A stretch of DNA of 64,000 nucleotides from Terribacillus halophilus (GTDB lineage: Bacteria; Bacillota; Bacilli; Bacillales; Amphibacillaceae): the NCBI RefSeq assembly GCF_900101385.1, contig NZ_FMZB01000006.1, forward strand, positions 124,001-188,000, in the 5' to 3' direction. The notes under the pieces were generated by a model that saw only the letters and a list, made by a program, of their open reading frames with translations, ran no database searches and was not told the DNA's origin. The position numbers and the translations under genes are program-made. Below, one piece after another: positions 29,098 through 37,197 of this stretch (position 1 is the stretch's first letter; the number at the start of each line of letters is the position of its first letter).

Positions 29098-29391
29098 TTA
29101 TGCATATTGTGTTTTCTGCAATCTCATATCAAAGATGTAATAGCCAAATGGAATGACGGATGCGAGCAAGGCGAAGATTGCCCATTTCAATCCCCAGCCG
29201 ACTTTCAGTGTTGTGTATCCAGCCCAAATCACATATAGGACGAAAAGCCCACCGTGGATGGCACCTATATAGGTGACGAAGATTGGCATATCCATCATAT
29301 ATTTTAGCGGCATTGCTATGAATAATAACAAAAGCAAGGAAGTCCCTTCGAGAAATCCGATGATTCGGAACCATTTCAGTGTCGCTTGCAT
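29098..29391 (-). CDS. DUF3817 membrane protein
   Basis: A 97-residue protein with three membrane segments. It has the DUF3817 hallmarks: RIIGFLEGTSLLLLLFIAMPLKY at the N-terminus, IGAIHGGLFVLYV in the middle and SVIPFGYYIFD at the end. The role is unknown. Start ATG behind GGGAGGG. Single gene with its own terminator. Confidence 0.88.
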   Translation of the reverse strand: MQATLKWFRIIGFLEGTSLLLLLFIAMPLKYMMDMPIFVTYIGAIHGGLFVLYVIWAGYTTLKVGWGLKWAIFALLASVIPFGYYIFDMRLQKTQYA

Positions 29392-29485
29392 GAAAGCCCT
29401 CCCAGAAACTATTTGTTAATAGTATAAGCAAGCTAGCCTATCTTTACCACTGCCCAGGAGAACTTGTCATAACATTGTCAAAATA

Positions 29486-30268
29486 TCACTGCACGTCATA
29501 GATGGACGGGCGTCTGTCCTGGAATACGGGAATACGATTTCGTACGTCAGCCACTTGGTCGAGATCTGCTTCGCCATACAGGATGGTCGCTTCCTCTTTG
29601 GCTTCAGCGATGATTTCACCCCACGGCCCGATGATCAGGCTGTGCCCGGCAAAGTCATTTGCTGGATCACTTCCGGAGCGATTACAAGCAACTACAAAAC
29701 ATTGGTTTTCGATTGCCCGACTGAGCAGGAGTGCGCGCCAGTGATCGAGCCGCTGCTTTGGCCATTCGGCGACGACGAATAATACTTGCTGATCACCTGT
29801 CATATGCGTGCGGATGAATTCAGGAAAACGGATGTCGTAGCAGATGACACCGGCTGCTCGTTTATTTCCAATGGAGAAGGAGGCGGATCTGTCACCTTGG
29901 GAGAGGAACTTCTCTTCATCCATCAGACGGAATAGATGTGCCTTATCGTATTCATGGAGCAGTTCACCTGCTGGGCCATAGACAAGCATCGTGTTGTAGA
30001 CGCCTGTTTCAGTACGTTTCGCGATGGAACCAGCGACAATATATATTTGGTGGGTCTTGGCCAGTCTGCGGATAAAGTGCCTTGTCGTTTCCCCTTCCTT
30101 ATCGCTGATGGAATCAAGCCGCGTCAGATCATAACCAGTTGTCCAAAGCTCCGGCAGTACAATAACATCTGCATTTTCCTGCGCCTCGTTTATCAATGCT
30201 TCCATTTTTCTATAATTGGCTTCCGGGTTTCCAAAAACAATATCATGCTGGATCAATGCAAGTTTCAT
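29486..30268 (-). CDS. mtnU: nitrilase-superfamily amidase, MtnU-like (omega-amidase)
   Basis: A 260-residue carbon-nitrogen hydrolase. The triad is Glu40 (LPELWTTGYDL), Lys109 (EYDKAHLF) and Cys143 (GVICYDIRFPE). It resembles B. subtilis MtnU (YkrU), which accompanies methionine salvage; such omega-amidases hydrolyse the 2-oxo-amides left after glutamine transamination. It overlaps the upstream dehydrogenase gene by 4 bases and so lies under the same SAM riboswitch. mtnE, the matching aminotransferase, is divergent on the other side of that riboswitch. Confidence 0.88.
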   Translation of the reverse strand: MKLALIQHDIVFGNPEANYRKMEALINEAQENADVIVLPELWTTGYDLTRLDSISDKEGETTRHFIRRLAKTHQIYIVAGSIAKRTETGVYNTMLVYGPAGELLHEYDKAHLFRLMDEEKFLSQGDRSASFSIGNKRAAGVICYDIRFPEFIRTHMTGDQQVLFVVAEWPKQRLDHWRALLLSRAIENQCFVVACNRSGSDPANDFAGHSLIIGPWGEIIAEAKEEATILYGEADLDQVADVRNRIPVFQDRRPSIYDVQ

Positions 30269-31359
30269 TGTGTCACTCCCTGATTTGCTGCAACGAAGGT
30301 CTCCACACTTTGCATGGCATCCACCACTTGTTCCGAAGAAGAAACATGCATGAAATGAATGGATTCTCCTGGTGCAACTGCACCGTCTGCAGCAATTTTC
30401 ATCGCCTTATCCACATTCTCTTTTACGCCGAGCTCATTCAGTATAGTCGGCAATCCGAGCTTCCGATAGATTGGAAGCAAAGTCAGGATCTCCTCAAATT
30501 TATCTTCCAGTGCCAGCTGTACGAGAATACCGTAAGCTACCTTATTCCCGTGCAGCTGCTCATGTGTTTCGGAAAGTCTTGTCAGTCCGTTGTGGATGGA
30601 ATGGGCGCCAGCAATGCGACCATATGCATCACCGAATCCGCCCACCATACCGCCTGCCATGATGATTGTTTCTGCTACGCGCAGAAATGCATTATCTGCT
30701 TGCTTATTCTGCAAGGAACAAATTGCTGCATCTCCTTCGGCAATGAGGATATCCCGGCATAGCTTAGCGGCATTACGGGCTATTTGAACAGCAAGCGGCT
30801 GATCAGTCATCTTTTCGGTAAGTGCATCCGCTTCGTACCATTTAGCCAATGTGTCACCAATTCCCGCAATCAGATACGGTGTAGGTGTCGTGAGCAGCAA
30901 TTTCGGTTCAACTAGCAGCATGAAAGTGCTGCGCGGGAAGACCGTGTATTCGGCGAAATTGCCTTCTTCGTCATAGAACACACTTAGTGAGGCCCATGGG
31001 GAGCAATTGGATACGATTGTCGGAATCAGGATGACTGGGAGTCCTGCATCATTGGCAGCAGCTTTGGCAGTATCCAACACTTTTCCGCCGCCCACACCGA
31101 TTATGAATTGAGCAGCTTCGCCGGCTGCGATACCTGCTAATCGAGCTGCTTCTGCATGTGTGCATTGGCCGTTGTAAGCAATCCGTTTCACTGGTAAATC
31201 GATCGGATCCAAGAATGGGGAAGCTGCTTTCCATGATGCATCCCCGTGAATAAGCAAACCATTGGTCCAGTTCAATTCGGATAGCCGTGCTGGTAGGCTT
31301 TCCAATATATTATCCTCGCAGACGTAATAGTTCGGGGCGCCTTTTATGTTGATGGTCAT
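30265..31359 (-). CDS. iron-containing alcohol dehydrogenase family protein, HcxA-like hydroxycarboxylate dehydrogenase
   Basis: A 364-residue group III dehydrogenase of the glycerol dehydrogenase fold. NAD(P) is bound by the Gly-rich GVGGGKVLDTAKAAA (about 88-102). Metal-site residues lie in AGIGDTLAKWYEAD, RIAGAHSIHNGL and HGNKVAYG. The closest named relatives by pattern are E. coli YbdH (HcxA), which reduces 2-oxoacids and sits beside a methionine aminotransferase gene. Its transcript begins with a SAM-I riboswitch and continues into mtnU. I infer a 2-oxoacid substrate from methionine metabolism, perhaps 4-methylthio-2-oxobutyrate. Confidence 0.82.
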   Translation of the reverse strand: MTINIKGAPNYYVCEDNILESLPARLSELNWTNGLLIHGDASWKAASPFLDPIDLPVKRIAYNGQCTHAEAARLAGIAAGEAAQFIIGVGGGKVLDTAKAAANDAGLPVILIPTIVSNCSPWASLSVFYDEEGNFAEYTVFPRSTFMLLVEPKLLLTTPTPYLIAGIGDTLAKWYEADALTEKMTDQPLAVQIARNAAKLCRDILIAEGDAAICSLQNKQADNAFLRVAETIIMAGGMVGGFGDAYGRIAGAHSIHNGLTRLSETHEQLHGNKVAYGILVQLALEDKFEEILTLLPIYRKLGLPTILNELGVKENVDKAMKIAADGAVAPGESIHFMHVSSSEQVVDAMQSVETFVAANQGVTQ

Positions 31360-31385
31360 GTTGTCACCTCATTGAATTTTTACAT

Positions 31386-31416
31386 AAAAAAACTCTTCCA
31401 GACTAATATGGAAGAG
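31386..31416 (-). terminator. SAM-controlled terminator
   Basis: Minus strand CTCTTCCA / TGGAAGAG hairpin followed by T7, between the SAM aptamer and the dehydrogenase start. Confidence 0.92.
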
Positions 31417-31439
31417 GGAAAGGCGTGTGTCTTCATCCC

Positions 31440-31538
31440 CTTATCCCTCAGCGTGTCGCTGTTGGAATTAGCACCGTGTGCAAATGCACCGGTTGCCGGG
31501 CTTCATCGGGCCAATTCCCTCCGCCTTCTCTTGATAAG
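31440..31538 (-). ncRNA. SAM-I riboswitch (S-box) aptamer
   Basis: On the minus strand CTTATCAAGAGAAGGCGGAG opens the element. It continues with GGCCCGATGAAGCCCGGCAACC, a variable arm, GGTGCTAATTCC and GAGGGATAAG closing P1. All conserved S-box blocks are present. It controls the dehydrogenase-mtnU operon. Confidence 0.97.
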
Positions 31539-31565
31539 AGTGTGTGATTCATGTATGATTTGTTC

Positions 31566-31595
31566 ATTATCGCATTCTATTTCCAACACTGTCAA
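31566..31595 (-). promoter_or_regulatory. promoter of the SAM-riboswitch operon
   Basis: Minus strand TTGACA (31595-31590), 18-base spacer, GATAAT (31571-31566), 28 bases before the aptamer. Confidence 0.75.
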
Positions 31596-31646
31596 GATTG
31601 GTAATAGTCAGAATAGGAAGCGCGACACAACAGGAGAGTGAGTAAG

Positions 31647-32825
31647 ATGGATTTTCCGTTTTCGGATGCATTGAAACGATTGCCGGAGCAGTTTTTTGCC
31701 GGCTTAGTACATAAAGTAAGCCTGCTGGAAAAAGAGGGCCACGATATCATCAAGCTCGGACAAGGGAACCCTGATCTGCCGACACCGCAGCATATCGTGG
31801 ACAAACTGAAGGAAGCCGCAGATAATCCGGCTTATCATAAATATTCACCATTCAGAGGATTTGATTTCCTTAAACAGGTCATTTGTGACTTTTATGATCG
31901 GGAATACGGAGTGAAATTAGATCCGACAACAGAAGTGGCTATCATGTTCGGGTCAAAAACAGGTTTGGTGGAAATCAGCCAATGTCTGTTGAATCCAGGT
32001 GATTTGGCACTGCTTCCGGATCCGGGATATCCCGATTATATGTCCGGCATTGAACTTGCACAAGCACGGACATCGCTCATGCCATTAACGGCTGAAAATG
32101 AATTCCTGCCTAATTATGGTGCTATTCCTGCAAGTGATCTGGAAGAAGCAAAGCTGATGTTCCTGAACTATCCAAACAACCCGACTGCTGCAACAGCGGA
32201 TCAGAAGTTCTTCGATAAGACAGTGGAACTGGCAAAGAAACATAAAATATGTGTACTGCATGATTTCGCTTATGGTGCACTTGGGTTTGACGGAGAAAAA
32301 CCGCAAAGCTTCCTGCAATCCGAAGGCAGCAAGGAAGTTGGCGTCGAGATGTATACCTTGTCCAAAACATATAATATGGCAGGCTGGCGCATCGCGTTTG
32401 CAGTCGGTAATGCCTCTGTCATTGAAAGCATCAATCTAATTCAAGACCATGTTTATGTAAGCTTATTCGGTGGCATGCAGGAAGCAGCAGCTTACGCGTT
32501 AACTACAGATCAGACATGCGTGGAAGAACTTGTTCATACATATGAAAGCAGAAGAGATGCTTTCATCGGCCATTTACGTGCAATCGGCTGGGATGTACCC
32601 GAACCAAAAGGAACCTTCTTCGTTTGGCTGCCAGTTCCGCATGGTTATACATCCGAGGAATTCGCTGACTTGCTGCTCGAAAAGGCACATGTTGCGGTAG
32701 CGCCAGGGAATGGATTCGGAGAATATGGAGAAGGATACGTCCGAGCGGGTCTATTGGATACAGAAGAAAGATTGCTGGAAGCGGCAAAGCGAATCGAAAA
32801 GCTCGGAATCTTCTCAAAAGCATAA
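31647..32825 (+). CDS. mtnE: PLP-dependent aminotransferase MtnE (methionine salvage)
   Basis: A 392-residue class I/II aminotransferase very similar in pattern to B. subtilis MtnE (YkrV), which makes methionine from 4-methylthio-2-oxobutyrate. The PLP lysine is Lys240 in LSKTYNMAGWR; the substrate/PLP motifs NYPNNPT and HDFAYGALGFDG are present. The ATG at 31647 is preferred, 10 bases after AGGAG; a GTG three codons earlier sits on the site. It is divergent from the SAM-riboswitch operon and has no S-box of its own in the remaining 50 bases of leader. A terminator follows. Confidence 0.93.
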   Translation: MDFPFSDALKRLPEQFFAGLVHKVSLLEKEGHDIIKLGQGNPDLPTPQHIVDKLKEAADNPAYHKYSPFRGFDFLKQVICDFYDREYGVKLDPTTEVAIMFGSKTGLVEISQCLLNPGDLALLPDPGYPDYMSGIELAQARTSLMPLTAENEFLPNYGAIPASDLEEAKLMFLNYPNNPTAATADQKFFDKTVELAKKHKICVLHDFAYGALGFDGEKPQSFLQSEGSKEVGVEMYTLSKTYNMAGWRIAFAVGNASVIESINLIQDHVYVSLFGGMQEAAAYALTTDQTCVEELVHTYESRRDAFIGHLRAIGWDVPEPKGTFFVWLPVPHGYTSEEFADLLLEKAHVAVAPGNGFGEYGEGYVRAGLLDTEERLLEAAKRIEKLGIFSKA

Positions 32826-32827
32826 GA

Positions 32828-32861
32828 AAGAGCCAGTCACGGAATGGGACTGGCTCTTTTG
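32828..32861. terminator. terminator of mtnE, shared with the convergent sulfur gene
   Basis: AAGAGCCAGTC / GACTGGCTCTT with an 8-base loop and T4. A-rich on the left, so partly bidirectional. Confidence 0.88.
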
Positions 32862-32865
32862 TCTG

Positions 32866-33996
32866 TCAGCTGGTTACCGCGCAGCGATTTGGTCCGGATT
32901 CGATATCGGCTTCGTCTGTGCTGTCTATCGTCGCTTTTCCTTGGTTGGCTTCTCGAATCAGCTGATAACTATTCGGCTGTTGGGCAGGAATGCTTTTCAG
33001 AACGGAGGAAGCAAATTCGTCCGCATTCTGCAGCTGCAGTCTTGGATTTTTTCTGTACAGGTCTTCCATACGTGCTTGGACTGTACCATCACTTCCGATC
33101 TCTGACAGCTCGGAAAAATGAGAAGGCAGGACAATCAAGTCCAGGGATAATAATGGATATTCTTTATATAAAGTGTTATGCAGATCTTGTACCCATTGTT
33201 CTGCTTGACCCGCCAAATCCGGGCGTCCGATCGACTCGGTGAAGAGCGTATCCCCAGATAGCAAGTACGTGTCGTCAACGACAAAGCTCATGCTTCCTTC
33301 TGTATGGCCTGGTGAGGCCAGACAGCGCATGCCTTCTTCAGACTTCCCGAATGGTATTTCGGTCCCGTCTTGTAATGGGGAAAAGCTGAATTTTGCTTCT
33401 TTCCCATCATTAGCGGGGAACCAATACGTTGCCCCGGTTTCCTCTGCAAGCTTACTTCCGCCAGATAAATGATCTGCATGGAGGTGAGTATCAAGTACAT
33501 GTTTGATTTTCCAGCCATTTTCCTTTGCAAAAGAAACATAGACTTTCGTGAATCTGGAGGGATCCACTACGGCTGCTTCGTCACCTGAGACGATCATATA
33601 GGAAAGGCAGCCTTTCCCGATACGCATAAACTGGTAAATGGACCCGCCATAAGTAAGATCGCCTACTTTACGGGGACTGATTGTTTCTCCCCAAGCTTGC
33701 ATGCCTCCGACAACGTGGACAATATTTTCCATTCCAGCTGCTTTTAAGAGGGAGGCGGCGGTCTGAGCTGATTTACCCCGATAGCACATCACATAAACAG
33801 GTTCATGTTCTGGCAGCTGACGGCGGGCATGATTCGGGTCTGCTTTGATGTCGGCAAACGGAATATCATATCTTTTGACGCTGTCGACATCAATCGCCCA
33901 GTCTTGCACATCTGACCCTTGGCGGATATCAAGCAGATGAACGGTTTCTTTCTTTTTGACTCTTTCTGCCAATTCTGCTGTGTGCAATGGATTCAT
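32866..33996 (-). CDS. rhodanese-MBL fusion, persulfide dioxygenase-like
   Basis: A 376-residue two-domain protein. The N-terminal rhodanese (about 1-105) has active-site Cys71 in the CYRGKSA loop. The metallo-beta-lactamase domain (about 115-340) has the THLHADH motif (His171, His173, Asp175, His176) and further metal ligands in SPGHTEGS and LSGDTLF. ETHE1-like domains of this type oxidise glutathione- or CoA-persulfide to sulfite. The rhodanese-first order differs from CstB, in which the MBL domain leads. Start ATG behind AAAGGAG. No cst/sqr genes adjoin it. Confidence 0.88.
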   Translation of the reverse strand: MNPLHTAELAERVKKKETVHLLDIRQGSDVQDWAIDVDSVKRYDIPFADIKADPNHARRQLPEHEPVYVMCYRGKSAQTAASLLKAAGMENIVHVVGGMQAWGETISPRKVGDLTYGGSIYQFMRIGKGCLSYMIVSGDEAAVVDPSRFTKVYVSFAKENGWKIKHVLDTHLHADHLSGGSKLAEETGATYWFPANDGKEAKFSFSPLQDGTEIPFGKSEEGMRCLASPGHTEGSMSFVVDDTYLLSGDTLFTESIGRPDLAGQAEQWVQDLHNTLYKEYPLLSLDLIVLPSHFSELSEIGSDGTVQARMEDLYRKNPRLQLQNADEFASSVLKSIPAQQPNSYQLIREANQGKATIDSTDEADIESGPNRCAVTS

Positions 33997-34009
33997 GCGA
34001 TCGTCTCCT

Positions 34010-34636
34010 TTAGAAATCTTTTTTTAATATAGGAAGGAGCAGTTTGACTCCTTTCTTATTAACAGGGAATATCTTGCTGTCAGCCAGCAAGTGGCTTGCA
34101 TAGCCAGCTGTACCCGCGAGTTGGGTACCGAATAGGGCTGTCTCCTGTTCGAAGAATGTCATCAATACGTAGAAATAGACCAACCCGATCAAAGAATGTG
34201 TGTAGCTTCGATGGCTGAGGAAAGATGCAATCCCGATATAACAGCCGCTCATGACAACCCATGTATGTCCCGTGTACAATCCGGTCAGCAGCACAGCGAT
34301 ACCTGTAATCAGCAGCATGAACTTCTTATTGATTACGCGGGAAAGAACCATAATTCCTGCTCCGATCGCTAAACCAATATAACGATCTTGGCCAAATAAA
34401 TTCCACATACTATATAGAATGAGCAATAATCCGATAAAAATTGTAATATTGCGGATGGCTTTGTGTGAAAAAGTGATGCGGTTGGAGAGGATACCGCCTG
34501 TATCCAAATCTGGTACAAGGGCTGCAACTGCTGCTGTACAAGTCATGGTGACGGTAACAGCGCCTTCAGCATCCAAGGCGGTTGCACTTGCGAATCCAGC
34601 GCCTGCTCCGATTAATAAATGTGTAATTCCTTTCAT
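34010..34636 (-). CDS. YdjM-family membrane-bound metal-dependent hydrolase
   Basis: A 208-residue membrane protein of the YdjM/DUF457 family. It has a conserved N-terminal THLLIGAGAGF, LVPDLD near residue 43, the HRSYTHSLIG motif (about 147-156) and YASHLLADSKI (about 180-190). His and Asp residues of these motifs are thought to bind metal. About six membrane segments. The true substrate is unknown. The ATG follows GGAGG with rather long (about 10-base) spacing. Confidence 0.85.
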   Translation of the reverse strand: MKGITHLLIGAGAGFASATALDAEGAVTVTMTCTAAVAALVPDLDTGGILSNRITFSHKAIRNITIFIGLLLILYSMWNLFGQDRYIGLAIGAGIMVLSRVINKKFMLLITGIAVLLTGLYTGHTWVVMSGCYIGIASFLSHRSYTHSLIGLVYFYVLMTFFEQETALFGTQLAGTAGYASHLLADSKIFPVNKKGVKLLLPILKKDF

Positions 34637-34694
34637 TCTAGCTGTGCCTCCAAAAGTTAGTCTTTAAAAGCATACTAGAATCTTTATGTCATGG

Positions 34695-35130
34695 CTATCC
34701 GTATTGCTTCCAATGTACTTTCTTTCGCGAAAAATAATCCTCATCTTCTCTTGTTTCATCTACTTCGTTTTAAAAACTGGGAGGAAGCTGCTTTTACTTT
34801 ATCCAATTGCCACCTGTACTTTTCTGTCTAGTCTTCCACTTTGTATTTTTGCAGCCTTTGTAGTGGACATAGCGACGAGCCCGGATATTGCCCATCTGGA
34901 TATTCCTCCTTGTCATATTCATCCCGATAATATCGACCTGCTTGTGGTATTCCACAAACATCTTCGGCAGGATTCTTTTTAATTTCTGATGTCTTGAAGC
35001 GCCAATGGGGAAGGGTTTCACTCTTATAAGGCTCCACCATCAGCACACCTTGTTCACCGCGGCCGACACGATACTTATCCGTGTGTTTGCGAAAATCGGT
35101 GGAGGCATCAAAATGATCGTAATAGCCCAT
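34695..35130 (-). pseudogene. DUF4385 gene broken by several frameshifts
   Basis: Reading leftward, frame 1 gives MGYYDHFDASTDFRKH...GEQGVLMVEPYKSETLPHWRFK (the start of a DUF4385 protein). After about 34962 the family sequence continues only in another frame (MFVEYHKQVDIIGMNM, IQMGNIRARRYVHYKG). Near 34850 it moves to a third frame (KYKVED, then a stop, then DKVKAASSQFLKRSR). The last part (DEDYFSRKKVHWKQYG, stop at 34695) is again shifted. Every section of the family is recognisable, so this is a recently decayed full-length gene with at least three indels and an in-frame stop. Confidence 0.82.
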
Positions 35131-35279
35131 TTCCTTTCCCTCTGTCTAATTGTTAATGTATATAGTTACCGAATGTGCAGCATGTGAAACGCGATTTTTC
35201 TAATGGACATAGAAGGCAGCCGCATTCGTTTGTGATAAAATGAAAGTAATGGTCTCATGTCAGAAAGGAATGATTACAG

Positions 35280-36386
35280 TTGGGTAAAACAAAAGTGGGT
35301 ATCGTCTTCGGCGGAAAATCCGCAGAACATGAAGTTTCCTTACAATCAGCAAAAAACATTGCCGATGCAATCGATAAAAATAAATATGATGTTGTCTTGA
35401 TAGGAATCGATAAAGAAGGGAAATGGCAGCTGAATGATAAAGCAGATTATCTGCTGAATGCAAACGATCCGAAATTGATCGAATTGAAGCCTTCTAAGCA
35501 AGGCATCGCTGTTGTACCAGGGGTTAAGGAGCAGCAGCTTGTCAGTCCGAGCCAAGGCTCTGTCCTTGATCAAGTGGATGTCATCTTCAGCATCCTTCAC
35601 GGAACACTCGGCGAGGACGGAAGCATGCAAGGGATGCTTCGAATCGCCAATCTTCCATATGTAGGCCCGAATGTACTCAGCTCGGCCGTCTGTATGGATA
35701 AAGATATCGCCAAGCGTCTATTGAAGGAAGCGGGAATTCGTGTTGCGAATGGTTTCACCTTCAAAAAGCGTCAGCTTGGATCCATCAAATATGAAGAAGT
35801 GGCAAAAGTGCTGGGCAGCACAGTCTTCATCAAACCTGCCAACCAAGGTTCCTCTGTCGGTGTAAGCAAAGCCAAGACAGAAGAGGAATTCTACAAAGGT
35901 TTGGAAGAAGCATTCCGTTATGACACGAAAGTGCTCGTGGAAGAAGCTATCGCAGGCCGTGAAATTGAAGTGGCAGTACTTGGCAATGAAGAACCAATGG
36001 CATCATTGCCTGGAGAAATCCTGCCGAAAACGGAATTTTATTCGTATGAATCCAAGTATATAGATGAATCCGGTGCAGAGCTTGCAATCCCGGCTCAGCT
36101 TTCCGAGTCTGTTACAGTACAAGCGAGGAAGCTTGCAGTTGAGGTGTTCCAGACACTGGATGTCGAAGGACTTGCGCGCGTTGACTTCTTCTTGACAGAA
36201 GATGGCGAATTCGTTGTGAATGAAGTGAACACACTGCCAGGCTTCACAAAAATCAGTATGTATCCAAAGCTTTGGGACATCACAGGCATCTCTTATTCAG
36301 ACCTGATCGACCGTCTGATTCAACTTGCCATTGAGCGACACAAACGGGATAACGAATTGAGTAGTGCAGCTTTTGAACAATTTTGA
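35280..36386 (+). CDS. ddl: D-alanine--D-alanine ligase
   Basis: A 368-residue ATP-grasp ligase that makes the D-Ala-D-Ala dipeptide of peptidoglycan. N-terminal GGKSAEHEVSLQSA, substrate motif LHGTLGEDGSMQGML, ATP-grasp elements FIKPANQGSSVGVSK and the magnesium site VNEVNTLPGFT. The TTG at 35280 begins the conserved MGKTKVGIVFGG, with AAAGGA 10 bases upstream. murF, the usual next gene in Bacilli, is not present; a terminator follows. Tyr/Phe in the active site was not assigned, so vancomycin-type specificity is not judged. Confidence 0.96.
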   Translation: MGKTKVGIVFGGKSAEHEVSLQSAKNIADAIDKNKYDVVLIGIDKEGKWQLNDKADYLLNANDPKLIELKPSKQGIAVVPGVKEQQLVSPSQGSVLDQVDVIFSILHGTLGEDGSMQGMLRIANLPYVGPNVLSSAVCMDKDIAKRLLKEAGIRVANGFTFKKRQLGSIKYEEVAKVLGSTVFIKPANQGSSVGVSKAKTEEEFYKGLEEAFRYDTKVLVEEAIAGREIEVAVLGNEEPMASLPGEILPKTEFYSYESKYIDESGAELAIPAQLSESVTVQARKLAVEVFQTLDVEGLARVDFFLTEDGEFVVNEVNTLPGFTKISMYPKLWDITGISYSDLIDRLIQLAIERHKRDNELSSAAFEQF

Positions 36387-36409
36387 TTGAGATATACACA
36401 TAGTATTTT

Positions 36410-36477
36410 AAAAAGGAGAACCCGAACTGAATGGTGACTCGTAAAATAGATTCACTACAGTTAAGGTTTTCCTTTTT
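36410..36477 (+). terminator. extended hairpin terminator after ddl
   Basis: AAAAAGGAGAACC pairs with GGTTTTCCTTTTT (12 of 13), with AACTG/CAGTT continuing the stem. Confidence 0.7.
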
Positions 36478-36612
36478 GATTTGCCGTCTGAACGGAATGG
36501 AATAGTCGAGATAAGGAATGCGGCGGTTTTCGTTTCTATATTACGTCCAAAGGATTTATATTCCCTTATATGGATTTAAATGGTATATTGGGTTGATACG
36601 AGGTGAATAGTA

Positions 36613-36915
36613 ATGATAGAAGTTAAACGTCAGAGAAGTTGGTCGGATCAGTTAAGAAATTATGATGTGATATTGGATGGTAAAAAGTTAGGAACTGTTG
36701 GTCGGAAAGAAAGCTGCAGTTTTCATGTGGAGCCTGGCAGACATACAATCCACTTAGAAATTGATTGGTGCAGGAGTAAAAAAATAGAGTTTGAATCTCG
36801 TGAAAACGAAACAATAAGCTTTAATTGCGGAGGACTGAAAGGAATAAGATTTCTTTTTTTAGTTTGGTATATCACTTTTGGCCGCAGCAGCTATCTTTGG
36901 TTAAAACGAGTCTGA
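36613..36915 (+). CDS. hypothetical protein with PEGA-like beta fold and C-terminal hydrophobic segment
   Basis: A 100-residue protein starting behind GAGGTG. Residues 1-75 look like a small beta-sandwich (DVILDGKKLGTVGRKES...HVEPGRHTIHLEIDWCRSKKIEF), as in short PEGA-like proteins common in Firmicutes. A hydrophobic stretch LFLVWYITFG follows, ending in WLKRV. No function is known. It stands alone between ddl and the queuosine genes. Confidence 0.7.
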   Translation: MIEVKRQRSWSDQLRNYDVILDGKKLGTVGRKESCSFHVEPGRHTIHLEIDWCRSKKIEFESRENETISFNCGGLKGIRFLFLVWYITFGRSSYLWLKRV

Positions 36916-37051
36916 AAGTGGCGTGAGCAAATAACTGACAGGGCTGTTACTGGCGGCCCTCTAGTTGACTCGAGTCATTTTTCATATGCAAAAGACTCCG
37001 CCTATGATACAATGAACTGCAGAATAGAATAAAAAATCCAGGCCATTCTGG

Positions 37052-37088
37052 GAGAGGTTCTAGCACAACCCTCTATAAAAAACTAAGG
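37052..37088 (+). ncRNA. preQ1-I riboswitch aptamer
   Basis: GAGAGGTTCTAGCACAACCC then TCTATAAAAAACTAAGG: the AGAGG/CCTCT P1 stem, the preQ1-binding loop TTCTAGC, and the A-rich tail AAAAAACTA that closes the pseudoknot. Confidence 0.93.
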
Positions 37089-37117
37089 AACTATATCCTT
37101 GGGTATAGTCTTTTTTA
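37089..37117 (+). terminator. preQ1-controlled terminator
   Basis: ACTATA / TATAGT hairpin with T6 immediately after the aptamer. Confidence 0.88.
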
Positions 37118-37137
37118 TTTTTTTATGGATAATTGGC

Positions 37138-37167
37138 AGCCTCTTCCGCGTGGAAGAGGCTTTTTTA
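37138..37167 (+). terminator. second terminator between riboswitch and queC
   Basis: GCCTCTTCC / GGAAGAGGC hairpin with T6, 21 bases after the first terminator and 31 bases before queC. Confidence 0.85.
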
Positions 37168-37197
37168 TTGGAGTGTCTGGAAAAAAGGAGAAACGCA

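Noticed and set aside
28997-29120. short plus-strand frame after GGAGGTG, starting GTG and running into the DUF3817 gene
   Set aside because: It crosses a good terminator of the opposite gene and overlaps its coding end; the composition does not look coding.
34794-35021. 75-residue minus-strand frame as a separate gene
   Set aside because: It is the second section of the broken DUF4385 gene, shown by continuity of the family pattern with the upstream frame.
36431-36505. 24-codon frame starting ATGGTGACT behind AAAGGAG after ddl
   Set aside because: It lies within the arms of the ddl terminator hairpin, so it is unlikely to be translated.
36966-36977. TGACTCGAGTCA perfect palindrome followed by TTTTT
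   Set aside because: Has no loop for a terminator and no partner site; could be an operator for the queC promoter but nothing supports that beyond symmetry.
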